Shown here piece after piece: positions 36,162 through 44,714 of a stretch of 64,000 bases of DNA. Source of the DNA: Epiperipatus broadwayi. Its lineage: Eukaryota; Onychophora; Udeonychophora; Euonychophora; Peripatidae. The position numbers and the translations under genes were made by a program. Under the pieces are notes generated by a model, which saw only the letters and a list, made by a program, of their open reading frames with translations, was not told the DNA's origin and ran no database searches. The stretch covers positions 2,358,001-2,422,000 of the forward strand of contig JAQFVV010012531.1 in NCBI GenBank assembly GCA_028023455.1. The letters are read 5' to 3'. Position 1 is the first letter of the stretch; every line of letters begins with the position of its first letter.

Positions 36162-36663
36162 TGTGCTATATATATACATGTAAGTTTAAAAAAATGCATA
36201 CATTTAAATTAAATGATAAAATAAATTTAATCTGTCGAATTAACAAATTTCTCAGGGAATTTTATCTGATAAAGAAAAAACTAATTACATCCATAATTGA
36301 ATTTTTTTCTAATTAAAGATAATCTTTAGAATTTAGAAAATTTATTAATTAAATATATACTTTATAGAACGATAGCAGTTCATACAATAAATCATGCCAA
36401 AACCTAAATCAATCAGTTGGACTTGGGTTCAAGAATCAAAAAAAAGGCAACAGAATATATCCTTCAGAAGAGCTGAAGAGTCAAGGAAGAAGGCAATAGG
36501 ATATTTCCAACAGAAGAGTCAAAATCCCAGTGTGCAGTGCTCCATCGAAGGTCCAAAGAGTCTCAGAGATTTAAAAGATCGTAAGAACCTCTGTATTATT
36601 TAATTTTATTATTTGATTGCCAGAGCAACCTCTCAGATACTTGCACCTGGCAACTCGATATAC
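36162..36663 (+). repeat. Left LTR of the Gypsy element
   Basis: It starts TGTGCTATATATATA and ends near ACTCGATATACA. Most of it aligns to the right LTR, for example TAAAGATAATCTTT, GGCAATAGGATATTTCCAAC and GTCTCAGAGATTTAAAAGAT. The 69-codon frame inside (36394-36603) is LTR sequence. The 3' boundary is uncertain by about ten bases. Confidence 0.82.
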
Positions 36664-37189
36664 AAATTAATACAATTGGCAAACCATTAAAATTTTCAAG
36701 AATCTTTTAATTAACACTGAAAATAAATTTGTGTAGTCCTACAAACTTTATTAGGATATTTGGAATTATTAAATTGGAAAAAATACTAATCATAAATTCG
36801 TAAATTATTAAGTAATGCTGTTATTAATCTAGATTAATGGAGAATATGATGTGCATAGAGGGTTAGAATGACCTCTCTATGCAAACCATATAGAAAAGCA
36901 ATTTTTAATAAACAATATCAAAAAGAATAAGATAAAAATTGCCACTCTATTATATTTTGTGGGTCTAGATGTAATCCAGATAGTAAATCATCTATGCAAT
37001 TCTAAAAAACTCAAAAAATTACAATATTCAGAATTACAGAGTATATTAAAAATATTCTGATCCCAAATCCACTAAACATGTAGCACACCTCCATTTTCAG
37101 AATCGTTGACAAAATAAAGATGAGAAAACTCGCAAATTCAATATTGCATTACAAAAATTAGTAAAAAAACTATATTTTTGAAAATTATT
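36664..37189 (+). other. Gypsy leader and decayed gag
   Basis: This lies between the left LTR and the readable gag end. Frames are broken, but its end reads into the gag part that follows. No other feature was seen. Confidence 0.5.
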
Positions 37190-37480
37190 TAGAAGTGCTG
37201 CTACAACAACTTTTGTCAGGCATGTCTGATGGGAGGCTCCAAGAACAGCTATTGACAGTTGATGACCTCATACACAAAACAACGAACAAAATGGATTTTG
37301 CCTACCAAGTAGCTATAGAGCAATCAAAACAGTTTCGGATTGCAACACTAGCAGAAAGTCGTCAATTAAACATCATTAAAACAAACAAAGCAAATAAAAT
37401 GAAAAAAAATTAATTGTTATAGGCACAGAAAATCTGGATACTTAGCTAGAACATGTAAATGAAGAAATGAAAAATGTAAG
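37190..37480 (+). pseudogene. Gypsy gag, C-terminal part with zinc knuckle
   Basis: LLQQLLSGMSDGRLQEQLLT is the end of the capsid region typical of Gypsy gag ('RDRFV.GL.D..LQ..LL'). A region with AYQVAIEQSKQF follows, then a nucleocapsid knuckle reading CYRHRKSGYLARTCK. That knuckle is C-x2-C-x4-H-x4-C with the second Cys replaced. The protein would have packaged the element RNA. Stops break it before the protease. Confidence 0.7.
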
Positions 37481-37624
37481 TTACAGAAAAATAGATTATT
37501 TGGCAGAAATGTGTAAAAATAACCAGAAAGAAGGGTAAAAAATATTTTAATTCAACAAAACAATTACTGAAAATAACCAACAAGTAGAAATTAACAATGC
37601 AAAATGTAAATAATGATCAAATAA

Positions 37625-38543
37625 TGCTATCCGTTAAAATATTTGACTGACCTCTTGTCATGGAAATTGACAGGGGCTCTAAAAATATCTTTAATGACAT
37701 AAGGCAATATCACAATTTGGCAATAAAACTATTAATTTAGAAAAAATAAAACTGATACCAAAAGACATAAACAGGAAGCACACTGAAATAGTTGGAAAAG
37801 TTATTGTTCTGGTACAAACAAAGAATAAAATTGCTGGTTTTCCATTATACATTATGGGGAAAAATGAATCCTATAATTGGAAGAAACTGGTTTAAATCTA
37901 TGGGCATTAAAATAACCATTGTAAAAAAAATTATGATCAAAAAAGAAATATGCAATACATTTCCATCATTGTTTAAAAAAGAATCCAGGAGAAATCAGAA
38001 CAAACTACTTGAAATACAGCTAAAAAAGAATGCAAAACCTATGCTATGTAAACCACGAAGATATCATATGCGCAATGAAAACAACTGGCTAGTGCATGGA
38101 ATGAATTAACAAATATGGGTATTAACACCCATGGAAAATTCAGAATAAGCTATACCTGTAATAATCATTACTAAGCATGATGGCAGTATATGTATCTGTG
38201 ATGATTACTGTATAATAGTCAACCCAGTTTTAAATAAAAATAATTTTCCAGTACCAAATGTACATGAAGTTTTAGCCACACTTGAGGGAACTACTCACTA
38301 TGCAATATTACATTTCAATGCTGCACTCCATGAAATATAGGTAATAAAAATGTCAACTGAGACTTTAAAACCGACTACACCTTTTTGCCTATTCAAATAC
38401 AATCGATTGCCATTTGGAATTACTACCAAACCAAATAGTTTTCAATCAAACATAGACCAAACTACATTCGACAGATTGGTTGGTGGGATACCTTATTTTG
38501 ATATTTTAATAATAGCCAACTCTGAGAGAGAACCTCAGAGTAA
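37625..38543 (+). pseudogene. Gypsy pol: protease and first half of reverse transcriptase
   Basis: A protease-like LVMEIDRGSKN sits near 37660, where an active aspartic protease would have D-T/S-G. NPIIGRNWFKSMGI follows, as in the region between protease and reverse transcriptase (LLGRDWL..). MLCKPRRYHMRNEN (for 'FCKPR.VPYALR') opens the polymerase. FNAALHEI-like codons and YNRLPFGITTKPNSFQSNID follow, then IPYFDILIIANSERE. In that last block one Asp of the YxDD-type catalytic pair is missing. The reading stops where the Penelope-like insertion begins. Confidence 0.88.
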
Positions 38544-38790
38544 CTGTATTTTTATATTGGACTATTTCCATCATCTAATATGTATGTTGAATGTCTTTAG
38601 AAAAGTTTAATTTTTAGTTAAATATTCCAAATGCATTCAACTGTTAGTAATATCACAGCAAACAGGTTAGTATATGCACCAACTGTTAGTAATATCACAG
38701 CAAACAAATGTTAGTAATATCACAACAAACAGGTTAGTATATGCACTAACTGTTAGTAATATCACAGCAAACAGTTTAGTATATACACAA

Positions 38791-38825
38791 CGTTTCGAGA
38801 GGTATTTTTCTCCCCTCTTCTTCAG
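38791..38825 (-). ncRNA. Hammerhead-like motif, left arm
   Basis: On the minus strand, CTGAAGA is followed by a hairpin (AGAGG…CCTCT) and then CGAAACG. CUGANGA, a stem II hairpin and GAAA are the conserved core of hammerhead self-cleaving ribozymes, and such motifs are known in Penelope-like elements. CAAC before and GTTG after the core can pair. A clear stem I and NUH cleavage site are not evident, so activity is inference. Confidence 0.5.
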
Positions 38826-38850
38826 GTGTTGCTGGCCTGACCAGTGACAG

Positions 38851-38937
38851 TACTAGAATGGGATTCGAACCTGGGCCCTTAGAATCTTGATAATTGAATT
38901 TTAAGATAACGCTCTAACCAACTGAGCCATCCTGCCG
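38851..38937 (-). other. tRNA-like block with Pol III boxes, left arm
   Basis: The minus strand reads TGGCTCAGTTGGTTAGAGC (A box, 38912-38930) and GGTTCGAATCC (B box, 38861-38871) 40 bases apart. The acceptor and T stems do not pair well, so this is not a working tRNA. It could still act as an internal RNA polymerase III promoter of the element. Confidence 0.75.
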
Positions 38938-38967
38938 AAGGCAACAGTATGTAGTAATTTCATATAC

Positions 38968-39576
38968 TTATCTATGAGGTTCCTCCTGATTTCTCCACTT
39001 TTTCCTCAGAGCAAAGTTGATTAGTGGTTTCCATACATTATGTATAGTCACACTAGGTTGGCTAATGGGATTTTTTGCCATTGTCATGTGAGCAACTTCT
39101 TTAAATTTTCTTCTTTGTACCTTTTCTTCTTTGTCCAATATTTTTGTATTTTCCCAAACGAACATATGTTCATTGGTCCATACATGGTCTGCTGCCTTAG
39201 ACACATCTGTTTTTTCTCTCCTAATCATTAGTTTATGTTCTTGCAAGCGCTTTTGAATGGGACGGCTGGTTTCACCAATATATGTTCTTCCACATTCACA
39301 TGGTATTTCATAGATGTAGTTTTTTCTTTGCAGCATTTCAAGTTTAGGCTTTGTAGATGTTAGAATTCCTCAAAGGGTGGTATGGCCCTGGAAAGCTGTT
39401 CTGATGTTATACTGATTGCAGATTTTCCTTAATTTGTCTGCTATTTTCGGAATGTATGGATACACTACAGTACCAATAATTGTCTTTTCTGTTGATAGTT
39501 CTTTTTGTTGTCTATTTAATGTTTTCTTAATAACAGCTGATGAATAACCATTTTTCTTAAGCGCTTGCAAAAACAT
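38968..39576 (-). pseudogene. Penelope-like element ORF end with GIY-YIG endonuclease
   Basis: Two minus-strand frames (39576-39370, then 39336-38968) are one gene with a short frameshift near 39365. The upstream part reads YSSAVIKKTLNRQQ and YIPKIADKLRKICNQYNIR, the linker after the reverse transcriptase. The downstream part is the nuclease: YIYEIPCECGRTYIGETSR, QKRLQEHKLMI, ADHVWTNEHMFVWENTKIL. It has the GIY/YIG-type strands, a C-x-C pair, the catalytic Arg side and the conserved H/N region of Penelope nucleases. This enzyme nicks target DNA. The reverse transcriptase itself is absent. Plus-strand frames here are shadows. Confidence 0.9.
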
Positions 39577-39835
39577 AAACTGATGATTAGGAGAGAAAAA
39601 ACAGGTGTCTAAGGTAGCAGACTATATATGGACAAATGAACATACGTTCGATTGGGAAAATACAAAAATATTGGACAAAGAAGAAAAGGTACAAAGAAGA
39701 AAATTTAAAGAAGCTGCTCACATGACAATGGCAAAAAATCCCATTAGCCAACTTAGTGTGACTATACATAATGTATGGAAATGACTAATCAACTTTGCTC
39801 TGAGGAAAAAGTGGAGAAATCAGGTCTCTCATAGA
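39567..39835 (+). pseudogene. Second, inverted copy of the GIY-YIG endonuclease end
   Basis: The plus strand repeats the nuclease frame from the KRLQxHKLMIRRE stretch onward: KAADYIWTNEH-like codons near 39620, EEKVQRRKFKEAAHMTMAK near 39690-39730, then VTIHNVWK. It lacks the GIY-YIG core and has several substitutions, with a stop after the NVWK codons. It is the inner end of the right arm. The minus-strand 60-codon frame over it is a shadow. Confidence 0.85.
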
Positions 39836-39868
39836 TAAGTATATGAAATTACTACATACTGTTGCCTT

Positions 39869-40014
39869 TGGCAGGATGGCTCAGTTGATTAGAGCGTTAC
39901 CTTAAAATTCAATTATCAAGATTCAAGGGCCCAGGTTTGAATCCCATGCTAGTACTGTCACTGGTCAGGCCAGCAACACCTGAAGAAGAGGGGAGAAAAA
40001 TACCTCTCGAAATG
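39869..40014 (+). other. tRNA-like block and hammerhead-like motif, right arm
   Basis: This is the mirror image of the left-arm features. The A-box side reads TGGCTCAGTTGATTAGAGC. The B box is weakened to GGTTTGAATCC (39934-39944). The hammerhead-like core runs CTGAAGA (39980-39986), hairpin, then CGAAATG, so the GAAAC of the left arm has become GAAAT. The change suggests decay of this arm. Confidence 0.6.
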
Positions 40015-40261
40015 TTGTGTATATACTAAACTGTTTGCTGTGATATTACTAACAGTTAGTGCATATACTAACCTGTTTGCTGTGATATTACTAACATTTG
40101 TTTGCTGTGATATTACTAACAGTTGGTGCATATACTAACCTGTTTGCTGTGATATTACTAACAGTTGAATGCATTTGGAATATTTAACTAAAAATTAAAC
40201 TTTTCTAAAGACATTCAACATACATATTAGATGATGGAAATAGTCCAATATAAAAATACAG

Positions 40262-40757
40262 CTAGAACACCATCATCACAAACCTTCAGAAAAAAACTTC
40301 AAAGTAAGGTTCATGAAGTTTATGAGAAGTTTTCAAAATTAGAGGCCAGATTAAATGAACAAAAATGTATCAGAAATATTTCAAAAATTAAATTTCTAGG
40401 ACATGTAATATCCAATAGTGATAAAAAAAACCAATGCCTGAAAAGGTACGAGCCAATAAAAATGCAAAAATATCTCAGAAACATCAAAGAACTAAAATCT
40501 TTTGTAGGCCTTATTGGATATTTTGAAAGTTTTCTTAAAGAAAATACCCATATAACCAAGAAGTTGTATGAGGTATTAGAAAAAAGCAGAAATGGAGTTG
40601 GGACAGAATTCATGAAAATGCATTCATCAAGACAATAAGTTTGCTGACATCAGAATGACCTACTAATAAACTAAAATAACAATGCACATGTAATACTAAC
40701 CAATGATGCATCAGAAATGCGGAATGAGAGCAGTAATAAGTTACCTCACAGATGAAG
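40262..40757 (+). pseudogene. Gypsy pol: end of reverse transcriptase and start of RNase H
   Basis: VHEVYEKFSKLEARLNEQKC is followed by ISKIKFLGHVISNSD, the thumb-side blocks that follow YxDD in Gypsy. Then come NIKELKSFVGLIGYFESFLK and THITKKLYEVLEKS, the connection to RNase H. ILTNDASEM and then (shifted frame) MRAVISYLTDEDF are the first RNase H strands, where D of NDAS is catalytic. The foldback insertion interrupts at this point. Confidence 0.88.
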
Positions 40758-40956
40758 ATTTTAACCATAAATGACTGAATACAAACACTTCAAACACATG
40801 ATAAAGTCTTTGGGAAAAGATAGAAGACTTTATCATGTGTTTGAAGTGTTTGTATTCAGTCACTTATAGTTAAAATCTGCAAAGCGCATGTGCAACAGCT
40901 TAATGCTGTTTAGCTATTACAGTTTATAAAACTTCGCGCTATATAAAATAATTGAT
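40758..40956. mobile_element. Foldback insertion of about 200 bases in Gypsy RNase H
   Basis: Arms of about 55 bases (starting with GATTTTAACCATAAATGACT and ending with AGTCACTTATAGTTAAAATC) are near-complementary. Flanks TTACCTCACAGATGAAG (40741-40757) and TTACTCACAGATAAAG (40957-40972) look like an imperfect target duplication of 16-17 bases. The RNase H reading resumes directly after the second copy. A tail with AAAGCGCATGTGCA follows the right arm. No frame inside. Confidence 0.72.
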
Positions 40957-41484
40957 TTACTCACAGATAAAGGCAAATGATCCATAGCTTATGCTTTCAG
41001 AACATTTTCAAGGACTGAATGAAATTACAGCCAACTGGATAAAGAAGCTTTAGCAATCATTTTTGAAATCAAGAAGTTCCACTAATATCTATATGGAAGA
41101 AATTTTGCAGTTGTCACTGACCATAAACCACTGCTGGGAATGATTCAAGATCAAAACAATTACTTGATCAATTAAGTCCACACATGGTAAGTTGGATTGA
41201 AATATTATCTGGATATGACTACACACTTTAATATAAGACAGTCTTATAACACATGCTAACCCTATCCCAAATATCAGATGATAACAAAAAAAGCATAACA
41301 GGGCAAGATTCCACAAATAATATATATATACAGGAATCAAATGTTTTTTGAATAGCGAGATGGTAACAAAATGGACTAAAGCAGATGATTCCCATATAAC
41401 TTATTACATAATTGGATATGCAATGGATAGTCAACTTAACAACCCATAAATCTCCTAGAGGCATTCCAGAAATTACGAGAACAA
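40957..41484 (+). pseudogene. Gypsy pol: RNase H, second part
   Basis: The reading LLTDKGK, SIAYAFRTFSRTE, NYSQLDKEALAIIFEIKKFH, YGRNFAVVTDHKPLLGMIQD is the classical Gypsy RNase H signature. It includes the catalytic E of DKEALA and the D of TDHKPL. This enzyme removes RNA from the RNA/DNA hybrid. Stops occur at three or more places. The stretch 41230-41484 is decayed linker to the integrase. Minus-strand frames are shadows. Confidence 0.88.
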
Positions 41485-42300
41485 ATGTCGATAAATAAAG
41501 GATGCATAATGATAGGTGATCAAGCGATCATACTTATTCAAGGTTGCCCAGAGATTTTAAAATTGATCCATGATGGACATCCAGGAATTGTACAAGACAT
41601 AGCTTTAGTATGTTCCTATATATGGTGGTCAGCAATAGATAAATACATTGTAAACACCATAAAAGCATGTGTAAAATGTCAGTCAAATGCAAACCAGAAA
41701 ATGTGAACATATACTTCATGGCAATTGGAACTAAGCCATGACAATGAGTCCACATGAACCATGCAGGGCCCTTCAGAGGGCGTCTATTTTTAACTATGAT
41801 TGATTCATATTCTAACTGTGTAGAATATAGACTGCTTAAAAATACAGGATTCAAAGAAACAGTATCAACTCTTAAAAGAGATTTTTGCTTTCCATGGAAC
41901 CCGAGAAAGCCTAGTAACAGATGATGGTTCTGGCTTTACCTCGGTACAATTCAAAGCCTTTATGAATAAGTGGGATATCAAACATTATTCCACCTTATCA
42001 TCCAGAGACAAATAAACTAGCTAAAAAGGCTGTACACCAGATTAAGCAAGCCCTTAACAAGTCAGGGTCTCTGCAAGTCCATGAAGTTCTGCAGGCAGCA
42101 ATGCTATACCAGCATTCTATACCCATAGCATCAACAGGGATTTCATCAGCAAGAGAAGTTACTAAGTCAAAAACTAAAAACAAACTATCACTATTATGTC
42201 CATAACTTGATTCCACAAAAACTGTGACAGGCGAATGCAAAGAATTCACAGGCAAAAACATTTGGATCAGAGATTCTCTAAAGAAAAAGTGGATACCAGC
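41485..42300 (+). pseudogene. Gypsy integrase
   Basis: The zinc-binding HHCC domain is intact in the first frame: LIHDGHPGI with two His, then YIWWSAIDKYIVNTIKACVKCQ with two Cys. The core follows after a stop: GPFRGRLFLTMIDSYSNCVEY with the first catalytic Asp, then TDDGSGFTSVQFKAFM-like codons with the second. Part of the region before the last catalytic Glu is frameshifted. This enzyme inserts the cDNA. The C-terminal end has many stops. Frames on the other strand are shadows. Confidence 0.88.
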
Positions 42301-42661
42301 ATGATATTTTAAGTACTTTCAAATAAAATTGTACTCATAAAATCAGAAGTGGGCACACAATTCCATTGCCGTACAAATCATATAAAGCAGTGATTAACAA
42401 ATTACAGTTTACTCTCCTATTTAGGATTAAGTCAGGAATTCAGTGAATGAAAGAAAACCGATAAAAGGACTGAAGGAGAAAGGAAAGAATTAAATACAGG
42501 CTGCACAGATTGTGAAAATACAATAGAAGCAATCACACATTAGGAAAATAATCTTAAACCAGAAAAGTATAAACCTCAAAGATTGCAGAAGCGACCTACA
42601 TATTATGAAGACTATATAATTTGAAAGAAAAACTGTAATTCTCTAAAGTAAAGGGAAGGAG
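42301..42661 (+). other. Gypsy 3' region before the right LTR
   Basis: This is decayed pol end and the purine-rich approach to the LTR. AAGTAAAGGGAAGGAG at 42645-42660 is a fitting polypurine tract directly before TGTTATATA. Confidence 0.65.
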
Positions 42662-43239
42662 TGTTATATATATATATATATAGATATTTTAGTTTTAAAA
42701 AAATGCACAACTTTAGAATGTTAAAATAAATTTCATCAATCAAATTTAAAAATTCCTAAAAGCATTAAAGTTACAAATTTTATCTGATAAAAAACTAACT
42801 ATATCCATAATTGGATTTTTTTCTAATTAAAGATAATCTTTGGAATTTATAAAATTTATTAATTAAATATATACTTTAGAGAACAATAGTGATTCATACT
42901 ATAAATCCCCTCAAAATCTAAATCAATCAATCGAACTTAAGTTCAAGAGCCAAGAACGAAGACAACAGAATACATCCAGCAGAATAGTTACAGCGGAAAA
43001 AGGCAATAGGATATTTCCAACATAACAGTCAAAATCCCAGTGTAGTGCCCTACCGATCTAAAGGGAGTCTCAGAGATTTAAAAGATTTTAAGAACCTTTC
43101 TTATTTAATTTATTTGATTGCTGAAGAAACCTCTTTGCCACTCGCACACAGATATACTGCAATTCATAAAAACCATATTATTTATTTTATTATTTGATTG
43201 CTGAAGTAACCTCTTACTCCTTGGACACAACTCAATATA
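42662..43239 (+). repeat. Right LTR of the Gypsy element
   Basis: It starts TGTTATATATATATATA and follows the left LTR through most of its length. It is longer because a roughly 70-base part (TTATTTGATTGCTGAAG) is repeated near 43110-43210. Divergence between the LTRs indicates an old insertion. The end is placed at ACTCAATATA by comparison. Confidence 0.8.
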
Positions 43240-44107
43240 TAATAATATCTATCATAGATAAGAGGATGAGGTATATTAATATAACACAAGATAAAAGTTT
43301 TAATCCACCATCACCAGATACTAATTTAATTAATAAAATTGAAAAAAAAAAATAGAAAATCATTTTATGGTGATAACTTAAACTTAAATAGCTTGGTTAA
43401 CATTAAATACAATGATTTAAAAAAACTAATAAACAATGTTCTATATACTTGGACAGAAGTGTCAATGATTAAGATTATGAAGAATCTTCAAAAAATATAT
43501 GTTTCACAATCAAATATCAAATTCTGCTTCAAATTTTTAAATGGTTTCCTATCAACAAGAGTTTATTTAAATGGTAGGCTAAAATTGAATTTGGAGCCTT
43601 CATGTATTTTCCTAAGATAAAAGAGAAAACCTTTCACTTGTTTGAAGAATGTGTAAAATTTAAATTCTGAAGATCAAAAGTATTTCATGCACTATACATA
43701 AATTTAAAAAGTGAAATAACAAACAATATTAAAAGGTTTAATTCACATAATGCAATGATTTTGCTACATGCTCTAAAATCTGTATGGACTATGAGGTGTG
43801 AAATGATTTTTGATAATAAAAAATATAATTGGTTAAAAACACTTGATAATAATTGGAATAAATATTTTAATAACTGTATCAGATACATTCCCTAAAAAAT
43901 AATGGAAAAAATTTAGTCAAACACTAATCTGTCTTGAATTTTGGAAATAATATAAATATTCAAAAGAGTGTGATTTAAAAAAGAAACAAAATAATATATA
44001 AATAAGTATAAAAATCTGTAATTAAAAATTTATATGTAAATAATTATTGTAAAAATATATATAATTTTTATTTTTTGTTAATAAAGATTTTACTTAAAAT
44101 AAAATAG
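43240..44107 (+). pseudogene. L1/Tx1-like LINE copy B, C-terminal part and 3' end (right piece)
   Basis: NITQDKSFNPPSPDTN aligns with the copy A reading MKDQSFSPPTGDI. FKFLNGFLSTRVYLNGRLKL is followed by the C-terminal finger (LEPSCIFLR, then after a shift FHLFEECVKF). Next comes SHNAMILLHALKSVWTMRCEM and the 3' UTR, which ends TTGTTAATAAAGATTTTACTT as in copy A. The first Cys of the finger is kept, the second is lost. It is the continuation of 35283-36161 beyond the Gypsy insertion. Confidence 0.82.
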
Positions 44108-44500
44108 AAAAGATATAGAAATAAGTTTATCATATAAATATATATTGTAAAGATATATTCAAAAATATTAAAATTAATAATTATTAATATTTACATTTAA
44201 CCTAGTAATAGAGAAAAAAAACTAAATAGTAAATGTTTATTTTTTCTTCCTATTATATAAAGATATAATATACACTGTATTGTAATAGTAAAATAAGTTC
44301 AATATATAGAATTTATTATAAATATAAATCCAATACTATGGATATTATATTTAATATTTATATTTAATCATTAAGTTTTCAGAAAAATATATGTGCTTTA
44401 GAATATGCAAGACATATATAATAAGAGGATAAAAAGTGTTTTCTTCAACTATTATGACATGTTCTCTAAATCCAGCAAAATTAATTAAGAATAACTAGGA
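44108..44500. other. AT-rich DNA, no gene seen
   Basis: Nothing was recognised beyond short A/T repeats. Confidence 0.4.
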
Positions 44501-44514
44501 AATCAAGATTAGAT

Positions 44515-44700
44515 ATATTGTTTATAACACTCTTAATTAAGGCAGTGAAGAAGATAGAGCTCTGATGAAGACTGCTGGACAGTCGAAACTGTAAGAAAAT
44601 AAAGAAGTTTTTAAGAAAATTTGTTGCATTAACGTGTATATGAATAGAGTGTTGTAAACAATATATATAATTATATGAAGATATGCAAAGAAAATAAGAG
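44515..44700 (+). mobile_element. 186-bp retroposon with hammerhead-like core and 14-bp target duplication
   Basis: AATCAAGATTAGAT occurs exactly at 44501-44514 and 44701-44714, flanking the insert. The insert's start (ATATTGTTTATAACACTC, 44515) and 44646-44664 (AGAGTGTTGTAAACAATAT) are complementary. In the middle is CTGATGA (44562-44568), a 5-bp hairpin GACTG/CAGTC and GAAAC (44585-44589), the conserved hammerhead core. It has no coding frame. Shared parts with 9505-9714 and 51243-51290 define a small family. Target duplications of this size indicate insertion by a retroelement endonuclease. A Penelope-like partner is plausible. Confidence 0.82.
44562..44589 (+). ncRNA. Hammerhead-like core motif
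   Basis: CTGATGA is followed by one A, five base pairs closing a CTGGA loop, then GAAAC. The palindrome AGAGCTCT (44556-44563) overlaps the start and could pair between two copies. Stem I with an NUH cleavage site is not seen in a single unit, so self-cleavage would need testing. Confidence 0.55.
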
Positions 44701-44714
44701 AATCAAGATTAGAT

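Larger units (their letters stand above)
38544..40261. mobile_element. Penelope-like element, head-to-head inverted pair inside Gypsy pol
   Basis: Two arms of about 700 bases (38544-39255 and 39567-40261) are reverse complements, joined through a 0.3-kb spacer that belongs to the left copy. From outside in, each arm holds an outer 95-base block, units of a roughly 42-base tandem repeat (GATATTACTAACAG), a hammerhead-like core, a tRNA-like block, and the end of a GIY-YIG endonuclease frame. The inner junction lies at the palindromic AAGCGCTT, present at both sides of the join (39245-39260 and 39561-39573). The pair splits the Gypsy reverse transcriptase between PYFDILIIA and VYEKFSK. Opposed flanking copies are known for Penelope-like elements. 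Confidence 0.88.
36162..43239 (+). mobile_element. Ty3/Gypsy LTR retrotransposon, inactive, with two nested insertions
   Basis: Two LTRs (about 36162-36663 and 42662-43239) enclose gag and pol remnants in the usual order: zinc knuckle, protease, reverse transcriptase, RNase H, integrase. It interrupts LINE copy B right after the codons for LIDPKLYV. The LINE resumes after the right LTR. Flanking 5-mers (TTATA and about TAATA) would fit the short duplication made by integrase. A Penelope-like inverted repeat (38544-40261) and a foldback (about 40758-40956) are inserted in pol. Without them the element is about 5.2 kb. LTRs have diverged, so it is old. Confidence 0.9.

Noticed and set aside
38851-38937. 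Working tRNA gene in the Penelope-like arm
   Set aside because: A and B boxes are good, but acceptor and T stems do not pair and no anticodon arm forms.
39040-39231. Plus-strand frames with CHCH patterns across the Penelope-like arms
   Set aside because: They are antisense readings of the endonuclease, repeated wherever that sequence occurs (also 12111-12323 and 39587-39769).
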